A stretch of 58,509 nt of DNA, from assembly GCA_039028695.1 (NCBI GenBank), contig JBCCHN010000015.1, forward strand, positions 1 to 58,509, read 5' to 3'. A model generated the notes under the pieces. It did no database searches. It was not told the DNA's origin and saw only the letters and a list, made by a program, of their open reading frames with translations. The DNA comes from JANQKX01 sp039028695. Its GTDB lineage: Bacteria; Pseudomonadota; Alphaproteobacteria; Kiloniellales; Kiloniellaceae. A program made the translations under genes and the position numbers. Shown one piece after another: positions 26,078-34,624 of the stretch; within the stretch, counting starts at the first letter, position 1; each line of letters starts with the position of its first letter.

Positions 26078-26116
26078 GGCATTGATTCCAATTCGTTTTT
26101 GACGATGAAAGGTGAA

Positions 26117-26151
26117 TACAAAACAACAAGCCGGGCGGAATGCCACCCGGC
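26117..26151 (-). terminator. Hairpin plus U-rich tail: meaB terminator or rpmB leader attenuator
   Basis: On the minus strand GCCGGGTGG (from 26151) pairs with CCGCCCGGC (ending 26130), one G-T style mismatch, loop of 4. It is followed by TTGTTGTTTTG. It lies 95 bases after the meaB stop but also downstream of a good rpmB promoter candidate, so it may sit in the rpmB leader as an attenuator. Confidence 0.6.
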
Positions 26152-26170
26152 CAGCCTTTGAACGAGCCGG

Positions 26171-26199
26171 GTTTTACGTGGGCGCGGGCTTTCCGTCAA
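26171..26199 (-). promoter_or_regulatory. Putative rpmB promoter
   Basis: On the minus strand TTGACG (plus 26194-26199) and TAAAAC (plus 26171-26176) are exactly 17 bases apart, matching five and four consensus positions. The predicted leader of rpmB would be about 85 bases and contain the GC-rich hairpin. Confidence 0.5.
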
Positions 26200-26200
26200 G

Positions 26201-26225
26201 GCCAATCCGCGCTAATCCGCGCCAA
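26201..26225. repeat. 10-bp phased tandem repeat upstream of the rpmB -35
   Basis: GCCAATCCGC, GCTAATCCGC and a partial GCCAA follow each other directly. The 10-base period would place copies on one DNA face just upstream of the -35 box, as expected for an activator site, though slippage could also produce it. Confidence 0.65.
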
Positions 26226-26246
26226 ACCTCAGCCTTTAGGGCCGAA

Positions 26247-27242
26247 TTAGTCCCCTTTGGCCCGTTTGGACCGGACGGCCGCAAAAGCTTCCAGGAGCTG
26301 CCGGGCGGCGCTCGAAGGGGCCAGCTTTCCGCCGACGACGGCACGCTCCAGGGCAGGGATCTGCTCGGCCACCTGCTGTTCCCGGCGCAGGGTCGCCAAG
26401 AGGCTGTCGCTGACCTCGTTCCAAAGCCATCCCTTGGCTTGTTGGGCCCGTTTGGCGGACCATTCGCCGCTCTCGGTCATTTTATCCCGAAAGTCGGTGA
26501 CGGTCTTCCATACCTCATCAATACCTTGCTCTTCCAAGGCCGAGCAGAGCTGGACCCGTGGCGTCCAATTGGGGCTGGCAGGGCGCAGAAGCTGAAGGGC
26601 GCCGCGGTATTCCGCCGCTGCCCGGCGGGCCGCATCCTTGAGGGCGCCGTCTGATTTATTGATGAGTAGCAAGTCGGCCAGCTCCACGATGCCTTTTTTT
26701 AGGCCCTGGAGCTCGTCGCCGCCGCCCGGCACCAGGAGCAAGAGGAACATATCCACCAACTCGGCCACCGCCGTCTCCGACTGGCCCACGCCCACCGTTT
26801 CCACCAAAATCACATCAAAACCCGCCGCTTCGCAGAGCAACAGCGCCTCTCGGGTGCGGCGGGCCACGCCGCCAATGGACCCGGCGGTGGGGGACGGTCG
26901 AATGAAAGCCCTGCTATTGCGGGACAGGCGCTCCATGCGGGTCTTATCACCCAGAATGGAGCCGCCGCTGCGCTGGGACGAGGGGTCAACGGCGAGAACC
27001 GCGACCCGATGTCCCTGATCAATTAGGGCGAGACCAAAGGCTTCGATGAAGGTGGACTTGCCGGCGCCCGGAACGCCGGTAATCCCCAGGCGTGTTGCTT
27101 TTCCGCTTTCCGGTAAGGCGGCTTCCAGCAGCGCGTCGGCGGCCTGACGATGATCCCTACGGGTCGATTCCACCAAGGTGATGGCCCGGGCCAAGGCCCG
27201 CCGGTCACCCGAAAATATGTTATCTATTGCGATCTCGTTCAT
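26247..27242 (-). CDS. meaB: Methylmalonyl-CoA mutase-associated GTPase MeaB
   Basis: A 331-residue G3E-type GTPase (MeaB/ArgK). Walker A is GVPGAGKS (56-63); DPSS, ETVGVGQSE and LLINKSD are the other nucleotide-binding segments. MeaB gates adenosylcobalamin loading and protects methylmalonyl-CoA mutase from inactivation; the mutase gene is 3 kb away on the same strand but separated by other genes. The ATG overlaps the stop of the preceding VOC gene in ATGA, so the two are translationally coupled. The old label arginine/ornithine kinase is wrong for this family. Confidence 0.93.
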   Translation of the reverse strand: MNEIAIDNIFSGDRRALARAITLVESTRRDHRQAADALLEAALPESGKATRLGITGVPGAGKSTFIEAFGLALIDQGHRVAVLAVDPSSQRSGGSILGDKTRMERLSRNSRAFIRPSPTAGSIGGVARRTREALLLCEAAGFDVILVETVGVGQSETAVAELVDMFLLLLVPGGGDELQGLKKGIVELADLLLINKSDGALKDAARRAAAEYRGALQLLRPASPNWTPRVQLCSALEEQGIDEVWKTVTDFRDKMTESGEWSAKRAQQAKGWLWNEVSDSLLATLRREQQVAEQIPALERAVVGGKLAPSSAARQLLEAFAAVRSKRAKGD

Positions 27243-27649
27243 ACAGGCGCACCCGGTCCCAAGGGTTGGCCAAAACTAAATTCCACAAAATTACCGTCGG
27301 GATCACGCAGGCCGCAATAGTAGCCAACGGGATAGGGTTCCTCGATTGTCGGCCAGGCCAAGCAGCCAGCTTTTTTGGCCCTTTTGGCGATTGCATCGAC
27401 CGCATCCCGACTATCCAAGGCGAACCCCAGGTGGCTAAAGTCTTTGGGGCTTTGGTCCCGACCCGGGCCACCCGGCATCATCACGATGATAAAGTCCTTT
27501 TCCCGTCCAGGCTCTGCCAGCCAGCAGACCCGAAAACCGTTATCCTCACGTTCATGCACAATGTCCATACCGCAAAAGTCCCGGTAGAAGCCGATCATGG
27601 CGTCCAGGTCGCGCACATGCAGGGCTATATGGGTCAGACAGGGTGTCAT
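27239..27649 (-). CDS. VOC-family (glyoxalase I-like) protein
   Basis: A 136-residue single-domain protein with the paired beta-alpha-beta-beta-beta modules of the vicinal oxygen chelate fold. Candidate metal ligands are His8 in LTHIALHV, Glu in the middle, His in FSHLGFAL and Glu in NFVEFSFG. DPDGNFVEF is typical of glyoxalase and related enzymes. Its ATG overlaps the ABC transporter stop by ATGA, and its stop overlaps the meaB start by ATGA, making a tightly coupled trio. Coupling with meaB suggests methylmalonyl-CoA epimerase, but the sequence looks more like glyoxalase I, so the substrate is open. Confidence 0.82.
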   Translation of the reverse strand: MTPCLTHIALHVRDLDAMIGFYRDFCGMDIVHEREDNGFRVCWLAEPGREKDFIIVMMPGGPGRDQSPKDFSHLGFALDSRDAVDAIAKRAKKAGCLAWPTIEEPYPVGYYCGLRDPDGNFVEFSFGQPLGPGAPV

Positions 27650-29496
27650 CGCGCCGCCTCGCTGGGTTCGCTGGCAGCTTCCCTCTCGGCCGCCTTTTGC
27701 TGACGGTCCCACATTTGAGCATAGGCGCCACCGGCCAAAAGCAGAGAATCGTGGCGACCCCGTTCAACGATAGCCCCTGCTTCCAAGACCAGAATCTCGT
27801 CGGCCTCGATCACAGTCGACAGGCGATGGGCGATGATCAGGGTGGTGTGCCCCTGACTTACTTCTCTCAGGCTTTGCTGGATTTCCTGCTCGGTCTTACT
27901 GTCCAGGGCCGAGGTGGCTTCGTCAAACAAGAGGATGGAGGGGCTTTTCAGCATGGTGCGGGCGATCGCCACGCGCTGCTTTTCGCCGCCTGACAGCTTG
28001 AGGCCTCGCTCGCCGACCATGGTCTCATAGCCGTCGGGCAGGCCGGCAATGAATTCATCTATGCGGGCTAGACGAGCCACCTCCTCAACCTCATCTCGGC
28101 TGGCGCCCGGGCGACCATAGGCGATATTGTAAAAGATGGTGTCGTTAAAGAGCACCGTATCCTGAGGTACGATCCCGATCGCCGCTCGTAAGGAGTCTTG
28201 CGTCACGTCGCGCACGTCTTGCCCGTCGATCGTGACCTGTCCGCTGAAGACATCATAGAAGCGGAACAGGATGCGGCTTATGGTGGATTTGCCGGCGCCG
28301 CTGGGGCCGACGATGGCCACCGTCTTGCCGGCCGGCACTCGAAAAGAAACGTCCTTCAAAATGGGTCGCCGGGAATCGTAGCCAAAAACCACGTTCTCAA
28401 AGTGAACTTCTCCCTGCGCGGCGCGGAGCGGGATTGCATCTTTTTTGTCTTCTACTTCCGCGCCCCTGTGGAGGAGGGTGAAAAGGGCCTCAAGGTCGAT
28501 GAGGGATTGTTTGATTTCCCGATAGACCGTGCCCAAAAGGTTTAGAGGCATGGAGATCTGGATCAAATAAGCATTGATCATGACAAAATCACCCACGGTC
28601 ATGGTGCCCGCGACGACACCCGTAGCGGCCATAATCATCATGGCCATGATGCCCATGCCGATAACAACGGCTTGGCTGCTGTTCAACACGGACAGACTGG
28701 TGCGGCTGCGCACCGCCGCATCTTCGTAGCACCGCAGGGCATCGTCGTAGCGATCGCCCTCGTGGCGGTCGTTGCCGAAGTATTTAACCGTCTCAAAATT
28801 GATCAGCGCATCGATGACCTTGGTATTGGCATCGTTGTCCGATTCGTTCATTTGGCGACGATGCTTGATACGCCACTCGGTTAAGCGAAAGGTCAGCCAG
28901 ACATAGGCCAAGACGGTCAGAAAAGGAACGGCCGCAAAGTGCCAATCGAAGAGATACCAAAGAATGCCGCATACAAGGAGGATCTCAAAGATTGTAGGCA
29001 GCACGTTGAACATGACAAAAAACAGCAGGAACTCGATGGACTTGGCTCCCCGATCCAGGGCTCGGCTTAGGCCTCCGGTGCGGCGCTCCAGGTGGAACCT
29101 TAGGGACAGCGCCAGGAGGTGGCGAAAGGTCTCCAGGGCCACTTGGCGGATCGCATGCTGGGCCACTTTGGCAAAGAGGGCATCACGCAGTTCGCTGAAG
29201 GCCAAGGCGGTAATCCGCGCAATGCCATAGGCCAGCAGCAAGCCCAGCGGTAGGGCAACGACAAGGTTCTCGGGCGTTTTTTCCAGCGCGTCGACCGCGT
29301 TGCGCAGAAGGATTGGGACGTAGATATTGGCGAGCTTGGCCATGATCAGCAGCGCCGCTGCGATAATCACGCGGGCGCGCAGGTCCGGCCGATCCGTCGG
29401 CCATAGATAGGGTAAAAGGTGCCGCAGAGAGCGCAGGTGGTGGCGTCCGACCCTTCGGCCGCGGTCCATGGTTGTTGCTGTCATGGTGTTCGCCAT
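27646..29496 (-). CDS. Atm1-type ABC transporter (half transporter)
   Basis: A 616-residue exporter-type half transporter. The N-terminal part (about 40-330) is a six-span membrane domain with YGIARITALAFSELRDALFAKVA typical of the Atm1/heavy-metal exporter branch. The C-terminal ATPase has Walker A GPSGAGKST (397-405), signature LSGGE (501-505), Walker B ILLFDE (521-526) and SALD. Bacterial Atm1 relatives move glutathione-metal or persulfide compounds and are tied to iron-sulfur or metal homeostasis. It functions as a homodimer. The stop overlaps the start of the VOC gene. Confidence 0.92.
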   Translation of the reverse strand: MANTMTATTMDRGRRVGRHHLRSLRHLLPYLWPTDRPDLRARVIIAAALLIMAKLANIYVPILLRNAVDALEKTPENLVVALPLGLLLAYGIARITALAFSELRDALFAKVAQHAIRQVALETFRHLLALSLRFHLERRTGGLSRALDRGAKSIEFLLFFVMFNVLPTIFEILLVCGILWYLFDWHFAAVPFLTVLAYVWLTFRLTEWRIKHRRQMNESDNDANTKVIDALINFETVKYFGNDRHEGDRYDDALRCYEDAAVRSRTSLSVLNSSQAVVIGMGIMAMMIMAATGVVAGTMTVGDFVMINAYLIQISMPLNLLGTVYREIKQSLIDLEALFTLLHRGAEVEDKKDAIPLRAAQGEVHFENVVFGYDSRRPILKDVSFRVPAGKTVAIVGPSGAGKSTISRILFRFYDVFSGQVTIDGQDVRDVTQDSLRAAIGIVPQDTVLFNDTIFYNIAYGRPGASRDEVEEVARLARIDEFIAGLPDGYETMVGERGLKLSGGEKQRVAIARTMLKSPSILLFDEATSALDSKTEQEIQQSLREVSQGHTTLIIAHRLSTVIEADEILVLEAGAIVERGRHDSLLLAGGAYAQMWDRQQKAAEREAASEPSEAAR

Positions 29497-29602
29497 GGCA
29501 TCGACTTAGCAGCCCGAGGGCCTTTTGGGCCAGAAAATTCCTATTTTCCTGGACGGCTTGCCATGCCAGAGTTTGGTTTAGAGTGGTCGGAGGAATTTCG
29601 CC

Positions 29603-30469
29603 ATGGCGCTGACATTGGATCAGAAAGTCTTTTACCAGGAACATGGGTATCTGGTTCTGGAAAGGCTGCTGGATGAAACCGTCTTAGCTGGGTTGCGCCA
29701 AGCCTGCGCCGAGATGGTGGATGGCGCGCGGGGCATATGCGCAAGTAACGCGCTCTATGACATTGGTGCTGGGCACGGGCCCAATTCCCCACGCGTCCGG
29801 CGGATCAAGGACCCGCACCAAAATCATCGAATTTTCGGTGATCTGGCCCGCTCGGATAAGATTCTTGACCCAGTGGCCGAATTGCTCGGGGGCACGGCCC
29901 GTTTCGATCATTCGAAACTGAACTTCAAGCCGTCGGGTGATGATGCGGCCATTGAGTGGCATCAGGATTGGGCCTTTTACCCCCACAGCAACGACGATCT
30001 GCTCGCCGTGGGCGTGATGATCGAAGATTGCACCGCGGACAATGGCCCTCTGATGGTGATCCCGGGCAGCCATCGCGGGCCCGTTTACGATCATCACCGC
30101 GGCGGTGTTTTTGTCGGGGCCATGGACCCGCAGGATTTGGGGGCTCTGCAAGAAACCGCGGTAGAATTGACCGCGCCGGCAGGCTCCATCTCGCTTCATC
30201 ACGTGCGTACCGTGCATGGCTCACGGGCCAATCGGACCCCGTCCAATCGGCCGCTCTTGCTGTTCAGCTACATGGCGGTGGACGCCTTCCCGCTCTTCGA
30301 GCGCTATGAGTTGGAGGAGTTTAACAGCCGGATCTTGCGCGGCTCCCCAACATTTGCACCCCGGCAAATTGCTCTACCGGTGCGCATTCCCGATCCGAAA
30401 TCGTCTAAGGCGGACTCGATTTTTGACGATCAGGAATCGGTCCAAGGGCGCTCCTTTGGAACCTCATAA
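29603..30469 (+). CDS. Phytanoyl-CoA dioxygenase (PhyH) family protein
   Basis: A 288-residue Fe(II)/2-oxoglutarate oxygenase-like protein. The metal motif H-x-D is in IEWHQDWAFY and the distal His in RTVHGS, followed by an Arg for 2-oxoglutarate (NRTPSNRPLL). GPLMVIPGSHRGPVYDH is a typical PhyH loop. Substrates in bacteria vary widely, so phytanoyl-CoA is not assured. GGAGGA precedes the ATG by a good distance. It stands alone, divergent from the ABC gene and convergent with methylmalonyl-CoA mutase (9-base gap). Confidence 0.9.
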   Translation: MALTLDQKVFYQEHGYLVLERLLDETVLAGLRQACAEMVDGARGICASNALYDIGAGHGPNSPRVRRIKDPHQNHRIFGDLARSDKILDPVAELLGGTARFDHSKLNFKPSGDDAAIEWHQDWAFYPHSNDDLLAVGVMIEDCTADNGPLMVIPGSHRGPVYDHHRGGVFVGAMDPQDLGALQETAVELTAPAGSISLHHVRTVHGSRANRTPSNRPLLLFSYMAVDAFPLFERYELEEFNSRILRGSPTFAPRQIALPVRIPDPKSSKADSIFDDQESVQGRSFGTS

Positions 30470-30478
30470 AAACTGACG

Positions 30479-32635
30479 TTACGCAGCCACCCTTTGCCGC
30501 TGGATGATGCCGATGATCTCGTGGGCGGCTTCGGGGATGTTGCTGCCTGGTCCATAGATGGCGGCTACGCCGGCACCCATCAAAAACTCATAGTCTTGCG
30601 GGGGAATGACACCGCCGCAGACCACCAGAATGTCACCTGCGCCCTCCGCCTTCAGGGCCTCGATCAGCTGGGGAACCAATGTCTTATGCCCGGCGGCTTG
30701 GCTGGAAACGCCAATCACGTGCACATCGTTTTCGATGGCCTGACGGGCGCCTTCCTCGGGGGTCTGAAACAGGGGGCCGATATCGATGTCGAAGCCGATG
30801 TCGGCAAAGGCCGTGGCAATGATTTTGGCGCCCCGGTCATGGCCGTCCTGGCCCAGTTTGACCACCAGCATGCGGGGCCTTCGGCCCTCGCTCTCGGCAA
30901 AATCCGCCACCTCGGCGCGGATTTTTTCAAAGCCTTCGTCCCCTTCGTAGGAGGCACCATAAACACCTGATAGCGACCGAATGACGGCCCGGTGACGACT
31001 GTAGACTTTCTCCAGAGCGTCAGAAATCTCACCCACCGAGGCCCGCTGTCGGCTGGCTTGCACCGCCAGATCCAAGAGGTTGCCGCTTTCTTCCTTTGCG
31101 GCCTGAGTCAGTTTGTCCAAGGCGGCTTGACAGGCGCTCGGGTCACGCTCGGCTCGAATTTTGTTCAGCCGGGCGATCTGCTTCTCGCGTACGGCGGTGT
31201 TGTCGATGTCGAGGATGTCCATGGGCCCATCGTCCTGGTCCAGGCGATACTTGTTGACACCGACCACCACTTCCTCGCCCCGATCGACGCGCGCTTGGCG
31301 CTTGGCTGCGGACTCTTCGATCTTCAACTTCGGCAGACCGGACTCGACGGCTTTGGTCATGCCGCCCAGCTCTTCCACCTCGTCGATCAGCTTACGGGCC
31401 TCGTGAATCATGCTGGCGGTCAAGCTCTCGACGTAGTAGCTGCCCGCCAGGGGGTCGATCACCTTGGTGATGCCGGTCTCTTCCTGCAGGACCAATTGAG
31501 TGTTGCGGGCAATCCGGGCGGAAAAAACGGTGGGCAGCGCCACCGCCTCGTCCAGCGCGTTGGTGTGGAGTGATTGGGTGCCTCCCAGCACCGCTGCCAT
31601 GGCTTCCACGGTGGTGCGAATGACGTTGTTGTAAGGATCCTGCTCGGTCAGGGACACACCCGAGGTTTGGCAGTGGGTGCGCAGCATCTTGGAGCGGGGG
31701 TCCTGGGGCTGAAAGTGCTTGTCCATCAACTCGCTCCACAGGAAGCGAGCGGCGCGCAGCTTGGCAATTTCCATGAAAAAGTTCATGCCGATGGCAAAAA
31801 AGAAGCTCAGGCGCGGCGCAAAGGCGTCCACTTTCAAGCCCTTGGATAGGGCCGCACGTACGTATTCCACCCCATCGGCTAGGGTAAAGGCCAGCTCCTG
31901 AACACAGGTCGCCCCAGCCTCTTGCATGTGATAGCCCGAGATGGAGATGGAGTTGAAGCGGGGCATCTTTTGGGCGGTGAACTCGATGATATCGGCCACA
32001 ATCCGCATGGAGGGGGCGGGCGGGTAGATATAGGTGTTGCGCACCATGAACTCTTTCAGGATGTCGTTTTGGATGGTCCCCGACAGTTTCTCATGGGCCA
32101 CGCCCTGTTCCTCGGCGGCCACGATGTAGCCCGCCAGGACCGGCAGTACGGCCCCGTTCATGGTCATGGAGACCGACATCTCATCCAGGGGGATGCCGTC
32201 GAAGAGGATCTTCATGTCCTCAACGGAATCGATGGCCACGCCGGCCTTGCCCACGTCGCCTTCGACGCGGGGGTGATCGGAGTCGTAGCCCCGGTGGGTC
32301 GCCAGATCGAAGGCCACCGAGAGGCCTTTTTGCCCGGCGGCCAAGTTTTGCCGGTAAAAGGCGTTGGATTCCTCGGCGGTGGAAAAGCCGGCATATTGAC
32401 GGATGGTCCAAGGCCGGCCCGCGTACATGGTGGCACGGGGCCCGCGGATAAAGGGCGTCATGCCGGGCAAGCTGCCCAAGGTCTCTAGGCCCGCCAGGTC
32501 CTCCGCGGAATAGAGTGGTTTGACGTCGATTCCTTCAGGTGTGTGCCAGATAAGGTCGTCTGGGCTTTGGCCCCTCAGCTCCTTGTCGGCCAGTTGCCGC
32601 CAGGCCCCCAAAGCATCTCTTTTATCATCCGTCAT
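30479..32635 (-). CDS. mcm: Methylmalonyl-CoA mutase (single chain)
   Basis: A 718-residue, adenosylcobalamin-dependent mutase with the TIM-barrel substrate domain (about 40-560) and the C-terminal B12 domain. The cobalt-ligand motif D-x-H-x-x-G is DGHDRG (597-602) with His599; GVSSQAAGH and VVCGGVIPPQDY complete the B12 fold. It interconverts (R)-methylmalonyl-CoA and succinyl-CoA, linking propionyl-CoA to the TCA cycle. Both domains sit in one chain, the mammalian/Propionibacterium alpha type. Its chaperone MeaB is encoded 3 kb away. It follows the cyclase gene with a 106-base gap and an own promoter candidate. Confidence 0.97.
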   Translation of the reverse strand: MTDDKRDALGAWRQLADKELRGQSPDDLIWHTPEGIDVKPLYSAEDLAGLETLGSLPGMTPFIRGPRATMYAGRPWTIRQYAGFSTAEESNAFYRQNLAAGQKGLSVAFDLATHRGYDSDHPRVEGDVGKAGVAIDSVEDMKILFDGIPLDEMSVSMTMNGAVLPVLAGYIVAAEEQGVAHEKLSGTIQNDILKEFMVRNTYIYPPAPSMRIVADIIEFTAQKMPRFNSISISGYHMQEAGATCVQELAFTLADGVEYVRAALSKGLKVDAFAPRLSFFFAIGMNFFMEIAKLRAARFLWSELMDKHFQPQDPRSKMLRTHCQTSGVSLTEQDPYNNVIRTTVEAMAAVLGGTQSLHTNALDEAVALPTVFSARIARNTQLVLQEETGITKVIDPLAGSYYVESLTASMIHEARKLIDEVEELGGMTKAVESGLPKLKIEESAAKRQARVDRGEEVVVGVNKYRLDQDDGPMDILDIDNTAVREKQIARLNKIRAERDPSACQAALDKLTQAAKEESGNLLDLAVQASRQRASVGEISDALEKVYSRHRAVIRSLSGVYGASYEGDEGFEKIRAEVADFAESEGRRPRMLVVKLGQDGHDRGAKIIATAFADIGFDIDIGPLFQTPEEGARQAIENDVHVIGVSSQAAGHKTLVPQLIEALKAEGAGDILVVCGGVIPPQDYEFLMGAGVAAIYGPGSNIPEAAHEIIGIIQRQRVAA

Positions 32636-32674
32636 CGCGACAGCCCTTCAACATCACAGGTTATGTTGCAGTGC

Positions 32675-32703
32675 AGTATAGAAGAAAGTCGTTAAAATAA
32701 GAA
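32675..32703 (-). promoter_or_regulatory. Possible promoter of methylmalonyl-CoA mutase
   Basis: On the minus strand TATACT (plus 32675-32680) is preceded by TTCTTA (plus 32698-32703) at 17 bases. The -10 matches five of six, the -35 only three. It lies in the 106-base gap before the gene. Confidence 0.33.
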
Positions 32704-32741
32704 CCACTTTCCGACACTCGAATTTCCAGCCACAAATGGTG

Positions 32742-34577
32742 TTATGCAGGCTGAAGTCGGATAAGGGAGGAGGTTTCTCGAAAGCCTTTGAGTTGGCAAT
32801 CCTCCTGTCGCTGAGGCACACTTTCAATCAGGTCGGCCACCAAGGGGTCACAAGCTAGGTTTTCTGATATGACGATGTCGCCTCCTTGGCTTTCGCCTTG
32901 CAGGCGGGCGGCCAAATTGACGGTCGCCCCAAAATAATCCAGACGGTCATTCAATGTGACGGCGATGCAGGGACCGCTGTGAAGGCCCAGCTTAATCACG
33001 ATGGCTTCTTGGTCGCTTTCGGCGTTAAAGGTGGAGATCGTTTCCTGTATTTCCAGGGCAGCCTTTAGCCCGTCGCTGGGTTCTGCGAAGCTGGCCATGA
33101 TGGCATCGCCGATGGTTTTGACGATCGCCCCGTTGTGGCATCTGACAATGCCGGCCAAAAAGGCGAAATGATCACGCACCAAATGATAGGCCGCCGCATC
33201 CCCGATTAGGTCGAATAACTCAGTGGAGCTGCGCAGGTCGCTGAACAGGATGGTAACATGGCCAATCGCCACCTCATCGCCGGGTCGCAAGATCTGATCG
33301 GAAAAGAGGTCGCGGAAGGCCTGAAGGCTGGTGACCCGGTCCGCCGTCAGGGCGTCGTGCACCCAATCTCGCTCCTCGACAATGGCGATTAAGGATCTTT
33401 GGCTCTTGTTGACGAATTGTAGGTGTCCCGTCCGGCTTTGACCTTGTGTCGCAAAACCGTTCTCCGTCAGGATCAGTTGCGGCCAGTCCGAACCTTCTAC
33501 TGAAAAGTCAACCTGAGGGCCTGGTTCAAGACTGCGAAATCGATAAGCGCCCGGGGGCAAATCTGCAGGCAGGAGCTTTTCTTCACCGGGGCTTAGCGCC
33601 ACCTGGGCCAGAATGTGGGGTGTGCTTATGGGGCCGAACAGGCAGTATTCGCCAGCTAAAATTGAACGAATTGACGGGTCCGGGTTGAACGAAATCTCAA
33701 CGTTTCGGGAGAATTCCCGATCGTAGTCGATGTTGCAGGTATCGCAATGGGTCCCCGTGGGCAGCTCGTCCAAGGCACTGGTCGCTGCCTTTGGGATACG
33801 GCAACGCGGGCAAAGGAGGTCCCAGCGCATGGCCAACAAACCGGACCGGGTGGCTTCCAGGCAGAGTTCAATGGCTTGTCGCGGGGGCACATTCCAAAGC
33901 TTGGCAAGCCGCAAGGGGCGAAGGTGGACCAGATCCACTTCCTGTGCGGTCGCGATGAGATCCGTTAGGCGTTCGGTTAAGCCGTGACCGTGACCGCTTG
34001 CCTCTACCCGATCGCCCATCTCGTCTATTCTTTTTTTCAGGGCGGCCGATTGTTGCGGTGCCTGAAATGTCAAAGCGTGCTCGTCGGGCTGTGCGGCAAT
34101 GCGCTCCGCATCGTCGAAAAGTTGCTCATAGATCTTCCGTACGGCCGGGAAAAAGCCCGTTGCCAGGATGATCTGGCCCAAGGCATTACGGGGTGCTGCC
34201 GTGATGTCAAAATGAGCCAGGCATCCCGCGTCCGTTTTTTCCATTTCCAATTTTGCGGTCAAAAAGGTGAGCGGGCCTGTCGTGAAATCCCTTCGGTGCT
34301 CAAACCATTGGTGGGCGACCCAATTGACCGGTTGTTCCTCCCAGGCGAGCGGGAAAGGTCCTTTTTTGGCGCGGGCGAAATAGCGAACCGAGCCGTCAGG
34401 CTGAGGAATTTCTTCGATGATGTGCTTTGGCAGGTCCGCAGCTTCGTTAAACCGGGCCGTGTCGGACAGGGTCGGCCAAACGGCTGCTACTGGATGGGCA
34501 AACGGCCGGCTTAGGTGGAGGCTTTTCGGTTTGGATGCCAAGTCCTCGGGCTCGCATAGCTGTTGTCGCAGGACCAA
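32742..34577 (-). CDS. Class III adenylate/guanylate cyclase with SRPBCC-like and zinc-ribbon parts (DUF5939 type)
   Basis: A 611-residue protein. Residues about 20-170 resemble a START/SRPBCC fold; residues about 255-295 have two Cys pairs (CPRC and CDTC) like a zinc ribbon. Residues 441-611 are a class III cyclase with metal Asp447 (FSDLRSS) and Asp491 (KTIGDA), plus Asn554 and Arg558 in VNLAAR, so it should be active. There is no membrane span, so the ligand is probably cytosolic. The TTG at 34577 is the first start in frame with stop codons upstream; a 12-codon ORF beginning ATG 34617 ends one base before it, which might aid translation or mask a frameshift. Confidence 0.85.
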   Translation of the reverse strand: MVLRQQLCEPEDLASKPKSLHLSRPFAHPVAAVWPTLSDTARFNEAADLPKHIIEEIPQPDGSVRYFARAKKGPFPLAWEEQPVNWVAHQWFEHRRDFTTGPLTFLTAKLEMEKTDAGCLAHFDITAAPRNALGQIILATGFFPAVRKIYEQLFDDAERIAAQPDEHALTFQAPQQSAALKKRIDEMGDRVEASGHGHGLTERLTDLIATAQEVDLVHLRPLRLAKLWNVPPRQAIELCLEATRSGLLAMRWDLLCPRCRIPKAATSALDELPTGTHCDTCNIDYDREFSRNVEISFNPDPSIRSILAGEYCLFGPISTPHILAQVALSPGEEKLLPADLPPGAYRFRSLEPGPQVDFSVEGSDWPQLILTENGFATQGQSRTGHLQFVNKSQRSLIAIVEERDWVHDALTADRVTSLQAFRDLFSDQILRPGDEVAIGHVTILFSDLRSSTELFDLIGDAAAYHLVRDHFAFLAGIVRCHNGAIVKTIGDAIMASFAEPSDGLKAALEIQETISTFNAESDQEAIVIKLGLHSGPCIAVTLNDRLDYFGATVNLAARLQGESQGGDIVISENLACDPLVADLIESVPQRQEDCQLKGFRETSSLIRLQPA

Positions 34578-34624
34578 CCTAGTCTATGCCGAATTCGGGT
34601 GGCAGGGCCAACCTCATGCGATTC

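Noticed and set aside
26112..26654. 180-codon rightward frame over meaB and the rpmB leader
   Set aside because: Out-of-frame shadow of meaB; conserved motifs are all on the other strand.
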